From Larix kaempferi (taxonomy: Eukaryota > Streptophyta > Pinopsida > Pinales > Pinaceae), in contig BSBM01000076.1 in the NCBI GenBank assembly GCA_027924585.1, positions 10,958,001-11,022,000 of the forward strand: a stretch of 64,000 nt of DNA. The letters run 5' to 3'. Of the stretch, positions 12,708 through 23,797 are shown piece by piece. The notes under the pieces were generated by a model, which saw nothing but the letters and a program-made list of their open reading frames with translations, was not told the DNA's origin and did no database searches. Position 1 is the stretch's first letter, and every line of letters starts with the position of its first letter. A program made the translations under genes and the position numbers.

Positions 12708-13690
12708 AAAACACCCAACCAAGGGGAAACCAAACATGGAAGCATAGGCCTAATGAAGAACGAAAAATTCCCAATACACTTGCACCAACAAACTTAATGA
12801 ACCAAGATAGTACAACTGTAACATTAAAACATAATTTTCAACTCTTTCAACTACTACATTAAAACATAATTTTCATCTCTTTCAACTTTAACACTCCCAA
12901 GAGGTCCCTGTGTTAAAGTTGAAACATACAGTAACAATAATATGTAAATTACAGCAACAGTAGTATGACTATTTAGACAAAATTATAACACTAGTAATAT
13001 ATCTAACTCATAATACAAAAGAATGAGTCTGATTACTTAACAAATCAAATAACAAAATAACAAATCTAGAAAAGGAGAAAGAAAAACATACGAACATTAC
13101 TCCTATGTTTTAGAAAAACACCCAACCAAGGGGAAACCAAACCTGGAAGTGTAGGCCTAATGAAGACCAAAAGATTCCCAATACACTTGCACCAACCAAA
13201 TTGGTGAACCAAGAATATAGTACATCTATACCATTAAAACATAATTTTCATCTCTTTCAACTACTACATTAAAACATAATTTTCATCTATTTCAAATTTA
13301 ACACTCCCAAGAGGTCCCTGTGTTAAAGTTGAAATATACAGTAACAATAACATGCAAATGACAACAGCAGTAGTAAGACTATTTAGACAAAATTATAATA
13401 GCAGTAATATATCTAACTCACAATACAAAAGAACAAGTTTGATTACTTAACAAATCAAATAACAAAATAACATATCTAGAAAAGGAGAAAGAACAACAAA
13501 CAAAATTTACTCCTACATTTCAGCAAAACACCCAACCAAAGGGAAACCAAACATGGAAGCCTAGGCTTAATCAAGAAAATCCCAATACACTTGCACCAAC
13601 AAACTTAGTGAACCAAGATAGTATAGTTGTAACATTAAAACATAATTTTCATCTCTTTCAACTACTACATTAAACATATTTTTTAATGTA
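12708..13690. repeat. 408-bp tandem repeat, about 2.4 copies
   Basis: The start AAAACACCCAACCAA recurs at 12708, 13115 and 13525, a period of 407-410 bp. Each unit also carries an inner duplicated motif (ACATTAAAACATAATTTTCA, twice) and the phrase AAGAGGTCCCTGTGTTAAAG. Copies differ by point changes only, so the array is moderately old. No coding content. Confidence 0.85.
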
Positions 13691-14038
13691 CAATGGGTGA
13701 CCAAAAGATAGGTCAATGGGACTACTAAGTATAGTGATTTCAAATACCACGCGGGGGCACTAAAGTGGCTCCCATAAAGCAATACAACGGAAAGCAATAA
13801 AAAGTTTGAATTAGATCGGGAATAAATCGGGAAAAACTCAAAAGATCTCAACAAGTACACTATTATAAAGATATATACATATTTTTACATGTGCCCAACA
13901 AAGGTTGAATTGAGTGAGTATAGCTCGAGCAAACTAGGCTTAAATTGTCATTAATCATGAGTCAAATTTTGCAAGGGGGGCGGGGAAAACATATGCAACA
14001 AGAAAGAAATGTTAAATTGGAATTTTTAGTTATTTTTA

Positions 14039-14755
14039 TTACAAGTTTTTAATATAAGCAATAAGAGCAGTAGAGTGTTCTTTACTTGCTTCAGTAGTCA
14101 AGGCAAGCTAAGTATTTTTGTATGTGGCAATATGTTCCTCATCTTGTCTGGGCTCATCCACTACATGCTATACAGTTGAAAGAATAAAGTTTATAATTCA
14201 TACGCCATTTGCAATTAAATATTTTTAATTGTAACACATACTACAATTTTTTTTTAACACGTGAAATACCTCCAGTACAAAGCTGAGCATCGCTTTCAAG
14301 TGGAACTCCACCGTCATTGGGCTCATTTGTTGATCCAGTACTTGGGGCATTTATATTTAGATTGCTTTCCTGGTTAAATGAAACAAACACATTAATTTAT
14401 GGCCAAAAATAATAACCAATATTAAAATGTGCAAATAATAAATTATAAATCCTCTTAGTTTATTTTATTTACATGAGCATCAGGTTGGGTGTCGGAAGGC
14501 TATGTTTTCCCCAAGCTTCCCCTATGTTCAACCAAGGCTTTATAACCATGGTAGTAGGCATGCCTGAGGTCTTCCTCCATAGGAACCTCTTTGAGTTATG
14601 CACCCTGCAATTATGCATAAGGGCATGAATTTTTCTCCTTTTGTGATATTAAATTAAAATTGCTAACAATTTATAATTTGGATGCAAATTATTTTATTCT
14701 ATACTTACAAATCGTGCAGCCACTTTCAAGAAACCACCTAGGCCAAGTTTATGTT
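14039..14755 (-). pseudogene. Duplicated 3' exons of the SET/Ptta-like gene (left copy)
   Basis: This copies 47977-48592 and extends past it to the gene's end. Exons by homology and splice sites are the tail of one exon near 14711-14755, then 14473-14604, 14270-14369, and a last exon from about 14168 to the stop at 14039-14041. The second exon contains LRHAYYHGYKALVEHR. Two nonsense codons (GCATAACTC and ACATAGCC contexts) occur in both copies, so the gene was dead before the duplication. In the left copy the last acceptor reads CTGTATAG where the right copy has CTGTAG. The LTR of the outer element abuts the copy at 14757. Confidence 0.7.
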
Positions 14756-14756
14756 A

Positions 14757-15017
14757 TTACAAATAAACCTAATTGATTATTACAAATGTATTTATTATTA
14801 GATTAGGATAATTAATTATTAATTGTTAAATGACATTTCTATTTATCAATAGACATGTCTATTCCCGTTAGGCCATATTTAATATCAGCCATTCCTATTG
14901 TAAAATCATCAATTCAATTATATATATAAATAGTATATAGAGAGAGAGAGCTTATCTATTTATATATATATATATATATTATCTATTAAGATAATCATGT
15001 AAGGATTGTGCTTTACA
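14757..15017 (+). mobile_element. 5' LTR of the outer element
   Basis: It matches 47758-47976. It ends GTGCTTTACA, followed two bases later by the primer site. Both copies hold the palindrome AATAGACATGTCTATT. This copy has gained TA and GA microsatellite expansions and its first bases are degraded relative to the TGTAA start of the right copy. Confidence 0.85.
14920..14982. repeat. TA/GA microsatellite
   Basis: TA runs flank a short GA run inside the left LTR. The right LTR has only a short TA tract, so the expansion came after insertion. Confidence 0.85.
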
Positions 15018-15019
15018 AG

Positions 15020-15031
15020 TGGTATCAGAGC
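15020..15031 (+). other. Primer-binding site, tRNA-iMet type, outer element
   Basis: TGGTATCAGAGC lies two bases past the end of the left LTR. This fixes the element's orientation as plus. Confidence 0.9.
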
Positions 15032-15039
15032 TTTAAGCT

Positions 15040-16125
15040 CTCGACGCTCACACTCAGATCCTCTGGTTCGGCTCCTCTAAACCCATAACCCACTCTTATT
15101 CCATACTCATCACTTCCTCCCATCTCATCTCTCATCTCATCACTTCCTACCCACTCCATGCCTCCCTTCATCCATAATCAGCTTTATGCTCTCAGATCCC
15201 ACTACATTCGCGTTCCTTCCACACTTCCCTAAATTCACCCACTCTTCAACTCCACACCATACCACTGCCATTCCTTTTCTCTCCCATCTCCATGCCTTCT
15301 TGTTGCACCTACACTCGTACACATTCCCTCACTCGTGCCTACCTCCTACGCACTCCACTCCCGCACTCAACACTCCCGCCACCCTCATTCCACGCCCTCC
15401 CCACAATTCTCCACTAAGCCCCCCATCTCCCCGTCTCCCTTCCCTTTCCTCACCCACTCCTATGTTCTGCACCACTCTCTCCCACCGTTGCTTCCTCCTC
15501 CCCCGCACTGCTTCATCCCCCCCCTCCCGTGCTGCATCCTCCAGCCCATCCCTTTCTCGTGCTCTGCGCTCCCCTCTACCCCCATTTAGCTCCACCTCGC
15601 GTCAAGCCTTCACCATCGCCCGACACACCGTAGCTCTCCCACCACCCTCCACTTTCCCTCTGTGTACGCCCTCTTCCGTCCCCCGTGCAAGCCATCGTCC
15701 ACCAACCTCTTGTGCTTCCCACCTCCCCTGCAGCCTTCCCATCCACTGCCCACACAATCACCTCACGCCCCCACCCCCGCGTCCTCTTTCTCCCTACGAC
15801 CTCATTCTCCCACCAGCCACCTCTGCCCATATACACAGCCACCTCCCCACACTCCTCCACACGCACTCCCCACTCCCCCGCCTGCTCCCCTCCTTGCTCC
15901 ACACCCTCTCTTCTCCTGCTCCACGCACTAGCCACCTGTGCGCACCCCCTCTTCTACACTCAATTCCATTCTCTTGCCTCACCTCCAGCACAATCATACC
16001 CACGCTCCCCCTGCTCCACTCCAATTCGCATCCCTTCTCTCCACCAGCCGCACCAGCTTCGCTCCCCTCCTTTCCCTCCACTCCCCATCCAACGCTCCAC
16101 TCACTTTCCAAACCCTAATTTTTCC
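15040..16125 (+). other. Pyrimidine-rich, C-rich leader of the outer element
   Basis: About 1.1 kb in which the plus strand is mostly C and T, with very few G. It contrasts sharply with AT-rich neighbours on both sides. Stop codons need purines, so long frames open in more than one register (310 codons at 15186-16118 and others overlapping it). They are rich in P, S, H, L and T with no domain, and I read them as a by-product of base composition. The block lies between primer site and coding frame, the place of a packaging or leader region. Confidence 0.7.
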
Positions 16126-16295
16126 TTCTCAAAAAAAATATAATATTATAAATTATTATAATATTTTATTTTGTCTTCCTCCAAAAACTATATAAAAATT
16201 GTTTTTATGAATAATAATAATATTATTATTATTTCTTCAATAGTTAATTTAAAAATCTTCATCATTTACTTGAAGATTTTTATAGTTATAAGACC
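16126..16295. other. AT-rich spacer
   Basis: Abrupt change from the C-rich block to A/T-only runs such as ATAATAATATTATTATT. No gene is seen. Confidence 0.6.
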
Positions 16296-16504
16296 ATGTT
16301 CCCTTCATTTAATAAGATCATTATTAGCCCATTCCACAAAGTTAAAAGAGATGAAAGAATTGAAGTCGAAGATATAAAAAGGATCGAGGCTAAAGAAATA
16401 AAAAGAAACCAACATGAAGAAATAAAAAGAGGATATGAAGACATTATCAAATTAGTTAAGGAATTGAAGTTGATGATAACATAACGTCAAGAAGACGCTA
16501 CAGT

Positions 16505-16795
16505 GACTCCTGAATTCCCGGGTCAAGAAGAGTTGGGAACTGCATCTGCACGCATGACATAAGAAGGGACTATGACCATAAAGGAAGAAGTTATTGCGAC
16601 TCCTGAGTTCTTAAGCCAATGAGAGCTAGGAGCTGCATCTGCACTCACGATAGAAGAAGGGACTACGGCCATAACGGAAGAAGCTATTATGACTCTTGAG
16701 TTCTCAGTTCAAGTTGAGCTGGGAACTACATTTGCACTCACGATAGAAGAAAGGACTATGACCATAATGGAAGAAGCAACTACATCTCCCAAGTT
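16505..16795 (+). repeat. 93-bp coding tandem repeat, about 3 copies
   Basis: GACTCCTGA-type starts lie at 16505, 16598 and 16691, followed by a degraded fourth start near 16782. The period is a multiple of three, giving a 31-residue acidic repeat. Confidence 0.85.
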
Positions 16796-17161
16796 CCCAA
16801 GTAATGAAGAACAAGGTACTACGACGACTCCTAAATATTCAACTAGGGAGGAGTATGAAGTTGCTACTACAACCAGAAAGGAAGGAAGGCCTCGTCGTTC
16901 ACCTCCTTATATACCTCCTCAGAAAATATCCAGGTCACCAAATTCCAGGAGGGATAACAAAAGACACCCCAAATACAAAACTCAAAATGCGATACTCAGT
17001 AAAAAATATGCATGTTTACTGGAATTTCGCTACGGCTTTTTACAAGGTCGGGAAGTAAGGCACATTAATGTGCCAGCTGAAAAATCTATAAAATTGTCTA
17101 GTGAAACTCTAGAACAAGCACTTGTAAAGGAAGACGATAACAAGGAAGATGAAACAACGGA

Positions 17162-17166
17162 GGTAG
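17162..17166 (+). repeat. Left target duplication of the copia element
   Basis: GGTAG here and AGTAG at 47107-47111 differ at one base. Joining the two flanks across the duplication keeps the outer element's frame. Confidence 0.75.
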
Positions 17167-17754
17167 TGTTAATGTAATTGTAACTTCGGAAGATATTCAC
17201 TTGTATATTTTTTGTTGTATTTGTATTTTATTATTGTACCTCCGACGGAGATGTTAATTCCTTCGGTTGGGAGACTCATTATTGTACTTGAGTCATGTAA
17301 ATTCATTGAGGTTAACACTCCACTGTATGTCGGGGATTTAGACCCCAATGTTGAGTCATCATTGGGTTATTAGAATCTCCTAGAGAAGTCGGCCCAGTCA
17401 GTTACACCTAGGGGCCAACCTGTTTGGGGTTAAGGTCAAGTGAAATTAAAAGTATAAATAGAGAGGGTGCTCCTCTCTATTGGCTCATTCACTCACTCAT
17501 TAAGTTCGCATAAGTGAGGAGAAGGACAAGTTCGAACAAGTGGAGAAGAGAGAAGCTATTGAAGACCATTTATACTTTTGGGGTTTATTGTATTGTTGCT
17601 CATTCTATCTCTGAGGAAGTTGCGGGGTTTTCTCCTTTATGTTTTCCCCGATGAAAATATTTCTGCCTCTTGTCTCTTATGTTTGAATGATGTGCATGTT
17701 ATTCTCTCAGATAAGATCCTAGATAATCTTCAATTAATTTGTGAAAATCTAACA
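17167..17754 (+). mobile_element. 5' LTR of copia element (588 bp)
   Basis: It begins TGTTA and ends TAACA, directly before the primer site. It aligns over its whole length with 46519-47106 at identical length, differing by scattered point changes. Confidence 0.95.
17453..17460 (+). promoter_or_regulatory. TATA box of copia LTR and adjacent hairpin
   Basis: TATAAATA is followed at once by GAGAGG-GTGCT-CCTCTC, a perfect 6-bp stem with a 5-base loop. Both are kept in the right LTR (TATA at 46805-46812). The hairpin would sit close to the start of transcription. Confidence 0.6.
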
Positions 17755-17766
17755 TGGTTTCAGAGC
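17755..17766 (+). other. Primer-binding site of copia element
   Basis: TGGTTTCAGAGC abuts the LTR end. It differs from the tRNA-iMet site TGGTATCAGAGC at one base. Confidence 0.85.
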
Positions 17767-18505
17767 TAACCTAAAAAGAAGACACTGTGTAGCTGCAGAA
17801 GCTAGGGATTCTTATTTTTTTGGTTTCTCTCCACAAATCATCAGCAAAAATAGTCTAGGATAACTCACCTAAGGAAGGCGCATCTTTCAGTCGAAACATA
17901 AATTGATTCTGAGCATTTTCAATTTTTGGTCTGTCACAGCTGCGGGAAATTAGGGCTTTTCACATAAGTGGAATTTGGAGTGCGATCAGCACAGGAAGGA
18001 GCTCCTCAGCAAAATCGAAGTTTTTGGTTTGGTGAAACTCTGAGAAAGTTAGACCCTAATTTGGCTTTGGACCAGAAAAACTAGAAAACCAGAAAAAGCC
18101 AGAAACTGTAGATCCAAAATTCGCAAGTCAATTTTCAAGGGTGATTTTTTGGAATCTTCAGAAACCAAGTGTACCACCATACTCACCTCATCCAGGCACA
18201 TCTTCCTGTGAAAACAAAATTCAATTCCAAGAATTTTCATTTTTCGGCCCGTCACTGCTGCCGGAGGAAAACTAGGGCATCGGATATTTTGGGTTTATGT
18301 TCACATATTTAGGGAAGTGAGGACATTGGAAAACTCACCTTGAGGAGGCACATCTATCTATCCAACCAAGAGTTCTAAATTTCAACTTTGGAAAATTAGG
18401 GTTTCTTTGACAAACCCTAGGTCGAACAGCTCCAGACCCAGCCTTGGCATCTCAAATTGGTAAGATCTAAATATTTTGTATTTCCATTTGAGGTTCTCAT
18501 TAAAT
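17767..18505 (+). other. Copia 5' leader
   Basis: No coding frame. A loose repeated phrase (ACTCACCT followed by GGCGCATCTT or similar) appears near 17863, 18182 and 18335. Confidence 0.5.
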
Positions 18506-19419
18506 ATGTCTCATCACACCAAGATTGAGGATAAGCTTGAACAGGTTGATAACTTCCAAGCATGGAAGTATAGGATTACACTAATCCTTGAAGAGAATGA
18601 ATTGGACACATATGTAAATAAAGAAGTTCCAGTTCCAGAGGGAGATGAGGCTAAAGCTCTACACAAGAAGAAATTTCTCAAGTCCAAGAGGATCATTGTT
18701 GATTCTATTAAGGATCACCTCATCCCACATGTGTCTTCCCTAAAGACACCTAAAGAGATGTTTGATTCCTTAACCAAGCTATTTGAAGGAAAAAATATAA
18801 ATCGAAAGATGACCTTGTGAAACCAGTTGAAGAATGTGAAGATACAAAATGCAGAGACCATGCAGTCCTATTTTACAAGGGTCTCTCAACTCAAGGAGAA
18901 ACTTGAAGTTGTGGTAGAAGATGTAGAAAATAGAGAAATTGTGATGACCACCTTGAATGGTCTCCCTAGGTCATGGGATTCCTTCATTCAAGGAATATGT
19001 GTAAGAATAAAGTTGATCACCTTCAGTAGGTTGTGGAAGGAGTGCTCACAAGAAGAAGCTCGAATTGTAGCTTGATAAGAAAAGGTGGGTAATGAAGACC
19101 AGGCTCTCACAACACACACCAGGAAGAATAACAACAAAAGGGAGCATCCTCATCACAAGAAGGAAAAAAACCAACACCATAATTAGAGGGAGAACGTTAG
19201 AAGATCCAAAAAAGATCTATCTAACATTAGATGCTATACATGTGATGAGAAGGGACACTACTCTAGAGATTTTCCTAGAAATAGAAGTGGCTCCAAAAAG
19301 AAGAAGACCAACAAGAAAAGACATCATGCTCACATTGCAGAGGATGATGAACCTCCAAGGAAGAGAACCAGAGAAGACAGTGAAGATTCTTCAAGTGATG
19401 AAGAATATGTATTGTAATG
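18506..19419 (+). pseudogene. Copia gag with zinc knuckle
   Basis: The start MSHHTKIEDKLEQVDNFQAW and the later LNGLPRSWDSFIQG are typical of plant copia gag capsid proteins. A CCHC zinc knuckle follows at 19232-19273 as CYTCDEKGHYSRDF; the last cysteine is phenylalanine (TTT for TGT), so the motif is broken. A lysine-rich and then acidic tail ends in SSDEEYVL and a stop near 19418. One frame runs throughout but is interrupted by TGA at 18818-18820 (context suggests an ancestral CGA), TGA-TAA at 19073-19078, and TAG near 19172. The protein would have assembled the cytoplasmic virus-like particle. Confidence 0.9.
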
Positions 19420-20189
19420 AAGATAACCAGTTACATGGGTTCATTCAGAAGGTTCAACCTCATAAGGTGTAACTAGAGATGACTTTCAGTATTACATGAA
19501 AGGAGTAGAAGAAGTTACTGCAGAGTTGGACTAAAAACAAAAAAGATCAATAATCTATGGAAGAACCTCTCATCCATTTTCAGCATTGGTTAAGGAAGCA
19601 AAAGAGCAAGAGGGAGCACACTCTAGGAGTTTTGCAAGGAATCAAAGGTTGAGAGGGAGTCCACCCAAAAACCAAACAAAGATAAGTATTTGAATTGTCA
19701 TTTTTTGTATATCTGATTACTTAAATAATATTGTTCAGTCATGTACATACTTATGCTCCTAGATTTAGGATGTATATCATGCACGTTAGAAAATTTGCAT
19801 TAATGAACAAGATACTACTAATATGCAAGTAATGGGTAAGTGGCCTATGGTACTGTGCAACATCCCATTGCTACTTATCTAGAATGAAACCTCTTTGATG
19901 ACATGTTAGGAGTAATGCACACTCTTAACAATGTTCTGGTAGAGATGGAAGGCATCTAGGAAGTTACCGTATGAATACGGGATATGGATGAATGTTGTGT
20001 TGAATCATTGGCTAATATAGTTGCATGACTATGTGACCTATGTCTTTATGCATAAGAATTTGTTTTGAAAAATTATGAAATGTTTCTAATCACGCAACTA
20101 AATTGACTTGTAGGAAAGATTGTGTACTACAAGAGAGACTTGTTTCGAAGAACAAGTGACAATGATTAAGCTAGAAGCTTTATGAACTC
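19420..20189 (+). other. Degenerate copia middle region; protease and integrase not found
   Basis: Only about 0.77 kb separates gag from the RT block, whereas protease plus integrase normally need over 1.5 kb. Fragments such as RTSHPFSALVKEAKEQEG near 19560 may be leftovers. No aspartic protease (DSGA-like) motif or integrase zinc motif is seen. Confidence 0.6.
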
Positions 20190-22012
20190 AAGAAGAAGAC
20201 ACTGAAGAACCTGAAGTTCCCGGGATCAGAGATACAACAATGGAAGGAGTAATTCTTGAAGAATATGAAGACCACAAGATGGAATACCCACAAGAACCTG
20301 TAGATCCACCCCGTGAAAAGAATTCTCACAAGAAGAAACCAGCATGGGTACGAGAAGCAATTCAAGATGCAGAGAGATAATATGCTCCAGAAGGAATGCA
20401 TAGAGAAAGAAAGAGATTGAGGCCATTCTCCAGTTATGTTGCCCTGGTGTGTGACATCATTGAAAAGGAACCTGCTAACTATGAAGAAGAGGCAGAAAGG
20501 AAGGAATGGAAGGATTCCATGATCGAGGAGTACCATTCGATCATGAAGAATTTTGTCTAGGATGTGGTCCTGAGATGAGTAGGGAAGTCTGTTGTGACTT
20601 CCAAGTGGATCTACAAGATCAAGCATGTTGCAGATGGCAGCATAGAGAAACACAAGGCGAGATTCATGGCACGTGGCTTCTCCCATAATGAAGGGATGGA
20701 CTATGAGGATACATTTGCATCTGTAGCCAGATACAATTCCATCAAATCAGTACTTTCTCTGGTTGTAGTGATGAAGTGGAAGGTACACCAGATGGATGTC
20801 AAGAGAGTGTTCTTAAATGGTGTAGTAGAGGAGGAAGTGCATGCGGAGCAGCCACTCGGATTTGAGACACATGACAGGGAGACTCATGTGTGCAAATTGA
20901 AGAAAGCCTTGCATGGATTTAAACAAGCACCCAGGACATGGTACAGCATAATAGATTGCTTCCTAACTAGTCTGGGATTTACCAAGATTAAAGCGGATTC
21001 CAACCTTTATTACAAGGTTGAAGAAGGGAACCCAGTGATACTTCTACTTTATGTAGATGACCTGTTTGTAACAGGTAAGGATGGGTTTATTGCTGACATG
21101 AAGAGGAAGCATGTTGTCGAGTTTGAGATGAAGGACTTGGGTATGATACACTACTTTCTAGGTATAGAGGTGTGGCAGAGTGTGGATGGAATCTTCCTTG
21201 GACAGAGGAAGTATGCAGTATAGATATTGAAGAGATTTGGTATGATGTACTATAAGGCCATGGCCACACCTATGGCATCGAACCTGAAGCTATTGAGTGA
21301 TGCTTCATCAGACTTGGTTGATGCCACGATGTATCGTCAGGTGATTGGATCTTTGATGTACCTAACGAATACGAGACCAGATATTTGCTTTGCTGTGAAC
21401 ACATTGAGCAATTTCCTAACGGATCCAAGACATGTTCACTTGATTGCTGCAAAGCATATTTCGAGGTACCTGAAGGGTACGGTGGATTATGGGTTCAAGT
21501 ATGATGCGAATCAGAATATTAACCTGGAGGGATATGTTGATTCGGATTGGGCAGGAAGTGATATTGATAGGAAGAGCACTTCAGGGTGTTGCTTCAGTAT
21601 GGGATCAGGTGTGATCTCTTATTTTAGCATGAATTAGTCCTGCGTGGAACTGAGCACAGCCGAAGCAAATTTTGTCCCAGCTTGTTTGGCTAGTTGTGAG
21701 GCAGTATGGATTAGGAAGATACTGTATTATTTGTTTGATCTCCAGTTGGATGCGACTTGTATATATTGCGACAACCAGAGTTGTGTGAGGTTGTCTAAGA
21801 ACCTGGTGTTCCATGACAAGTCGAAGCACATCAAGATCAAGTATCACTATATCAGGGATATGGTGCAGAGGGGAGAAGTGAAGCTCCAGTATGTTGTGAC
21901 AGATGAGCATTTAGTCGATGTGTTGACCAAGATGCTAGCCAGAGTGAAGTTCGAGTACTTCAGAGAGCAGCTTGGTGTACTCCAGATCGAGGTTCCTTCC
22001 AAGGGGAAGTGA
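20190..22012 (+). pseudogene. Copia reverse transcriptase and RNase H
   Basis: One frame holds the conserved copia RT entry (SKWIYKIKHVADGSIEKHKA), QMDVKRVFLNG, the catalytic YVDD at 21050-21061, MYRQVIGSLMYLTNTRPDI, and the RNase H segment with DSDWAGSDIDRKSTSG, ELSTAEA and IYCDNQSCVRL. It ends at a TGA right after VPSKGK. In-frame stops lie at 20558-20560 (TAG where tryptophan is usual), 20576-20578, 21221-21223 and 21635-21637. Catalytic residues are otherwise kept, so decay came after activity. This enzyme copied the element's RNA into DNA inside the particle. Confidence 0.95.
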
Positions 22013-22057
22013 TGAGTTTGGAAGATGCAGATGCACATGGGACATTCTCTCATAGTG

Positions 22058-22275
22058 GTAGGAAATTCCTCCTAAGTTGGTAGATGTAAGGGTCAAGTCA
22101 TTCTCACATGGTGGTAGGAAATTCCTCCCATGGTCGTTGATATAAGTGTTGGAGCCTTTCCCGAATGGTGGTAGGAAAGTCCTCCCATGTCAGTTGATGT
22201 AAGTGCTGAGCATTTCCTAAATGGTGGTAGGAAATTCCTCCCATGTTAGTTGATATAAGTGTTGTGTCTCGCATG
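22058..22275 (+). repeat. 56-bp minisatellite in copia 3' region
   Basis: GTAGGAAATTCCTCC-type starts at 22058, 22114, 22171 and 22227 give periods of 56-57 bp. A further copy starts at 46042, just past the TIR insertion. Removing the insert puts it 52 bp after the last left copy, in phase with the array. Confidence 0.9.
22268..22275 (+). repeat. Left 8-bp target duplication of the TIR element
   Basis: CTCGCATG here is repeated exactly at 46031-46038, on the two outer sides of matching inverted termini. Confidence 0.9.
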
Positions 22276-22412
22276 CACGGGGGCTTCACTAGGGGACAAT
22301 ACCATACCACGTTCGTTCATATTGGGGTAATTAAATATTAGGGTTTTCTCAAATATTATATTGCTTATATATTAAGGGGTATTAGGTTTTTTTATTTAAT
22401 ACAACAATACTC

Positions 22413-22860
22413 TAATACATTGGGGTATATTTTATAGGGTCGGGCTGCCAAATATCCCTGAAATGGCAAGGCGCGGGCTACCAGAGTTTTGCAGGGAAAT
22501 CGCATGAGGCAAGCGCTTGTAGTTCCATTGCTTCTATTGCGGGAGAAACTGAAGGACTTCCTCTTCTTGTGGGTTCAGCCTATGCTCTAGCTGCCTTAAC
22601 CCTTGCTACCCTTGCTTGGGTCCACTCAGCTATGTGCCTGCTAGGTCTCCCCTGTAATACAGGTTCTTGGCCTCTTGAGCAACCTGAGATGCAACCACCC
22701 AGGGTGGCAAGGTGATTTGGTAATTCTGTTATTGAGTACAGAGTTGAAGGTATTCTTCCAGCTAACCTTGTAAAAATTGTTGTAAGAACAAAAGAAGGCA
22801 TGTCTGCACATGGCATCGTTATAACAGTGAAAACCATCACAATTAAGAAAGTCTCCTAAT
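22413..22860 (+). pseudogene. Exon-like island, unknown gene
   Basis: A GC-richer stretch keeps one frame open for about 300 bp and includes a hydrophobic segment (PLLVGSAYALAALTLATLAW). A stop near 22710 interrupts it, and the same frame goes on with VKIVVRTKEGMSAHGIVIT until a stop near 22858. It lies just inside the left TIR and may be a captured host-gene fragment. I cannot name the gene. Confidence 0.35.
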
Positions 22861-23218
22861 TGAAATTCCCAAGTACTGAAATTCGGCCCTGCTTCACTCC
22901 TTGGTCTAAAATGTGCAGAAGATTGGCAAAATGATTGATAAAGCATTTCTTATGCTTCCTAAAGTGAGTATACTGGTTAGCCTTTTTTTTTTGCCAAATT
23001 AAGTTATTCAACAGTTGCTATATATCTTAGTTGTTTAAAAATAACATCTCCAGAATTTCTAAATACCCACACCCTAAACTTCTAAAACCTTCGTGATGTA
23101 GAACTTTAATCAATAAAACAGATTTTGAAGGTAAAGCTGACACATAGAATTATGCTTGGAAATTCCCATCATCAGTGCTCAATGCTGGAAATTCTGACCT
23201 TAATATATTTTCTTCTCA

Positions 23219-23381
23219 CAGTGGTATTTTTGGATTGTCATTGTCAACTCAGCCTTTTGCCTCTATGCTAACCTATGACTATTCTGAACCTTCAAATAGG
23301 GCTTTGGATCCCAGTGGCTCTAGCTGGACTACATATGTTAAAGCCTTAAAGGTTATTCCAATAGGACAGATATTCTCTTAA
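23219..23381 (+). pseudogene. Exon-like island after a splice acceptor
   Basis: TTTTCTTCTCACAG ends at about 23220 and is followed by an open frame containing LSLSTQPFASMLTYDYSEPS and ending at a stop at 23379-23381. The polypyrimidine tract plus AG and the protein-like composition suggest a real exon once. No family is recognised. Confidence 0.35.
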
Positions 23382-23642
23382 CGCTATTAAGGTGAGGGGA
23401 CTCCCACCCTACTATCCTGCCATATATTGTGTTGGTTGTAATATCTGGGGGAATCATGTTGGTTAGTACTTAGTTGTCAAGAAATTGACCCACGATGATT
23501 GCAATCTTGATGCCTGATTACATTGGAATCTATATTGCTAATTTTATTTTCCATGAATACCTGCATAGTTAGTAATTGCACTGGGTTTTGTTGATGAAAT
23601 GTCGCATACATACCCAGAACTTTTGGTGTTTGCATGGTTGTT

Positions 23643-23797
23643 AATTAAATCTTATGATTTTAAAACACGTTAGAATACTTACTCTAGTTGTGATTTGGGT
23701 TATCACATTTTCTCACAAATTAAATCTTATGATTTTACAACACGTTAGAATACTTACTCTAGTTGTGATTTGGGTTATCACATTTTCTCACAAATTT
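23643..23797. repeat. 77-bp tandem duplication
   Basis: AATTAAATCTTATGATTTTA and all that follows up to TTTTCTCACAAATT is repeated once, with a single base change (AAAACACG versus CAACACG). The duplication is recent relative to its surroundings. Confidence 0.9.

Larger units (their letters stand above)
16296..17166 (+). pseudogene. Outer-element protein of unknown family, 5' part
   Basis: One frame runs from 16296 to the copia insertion, with stops at 16482-16484, 16560-16562 and 16620-16622. It starts with a lysine/glutamate-rich coiled-coil-like segment, then about three 31-residue acidic repeats (period 93 bp). A basic, proline-containing segment follows (GRPRRSPPYIPPQKISRS), then a more ordered-looking part with LEFRYGFLQGREVRHINV, then an acidic run. 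The copia element enters after a GTA codon. The frame resumes at 47112 in the same phase. Position after the leader suggests a gag-like structural role, but no zinc knuckle or capsid motif is visible. Confidence 0.6.

Noticed and set aside
13857-13870. ACACTATTATAAAG as the CACTA terminus of the large element
   Set aside because: CACTA occurs by chance many times in the window. I found no paired TAGTG end and no 3-bp duplication.
15186-16118. 310-codon P/S/H-rich open frame as a gene
   Set aside because: Long frames open in several plus-strand registers and on the minus strand because the DNA is nearly free of purines on one strand. No domain or codon pattern supports translation.
20180-20686. 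Minus-strand 168-codon frame
   Set aside because: It is the antisense shadow of the copia reverse transcriptase.
22276-22290. CACTA superfamily for the 23.75-kb element, because CACTA lies in its left TIR
   Set aside because: The CACTA letters are 11 bases inside the true end, the right end has CACTC, and the target duplication is 8 bp, not 3 bp.
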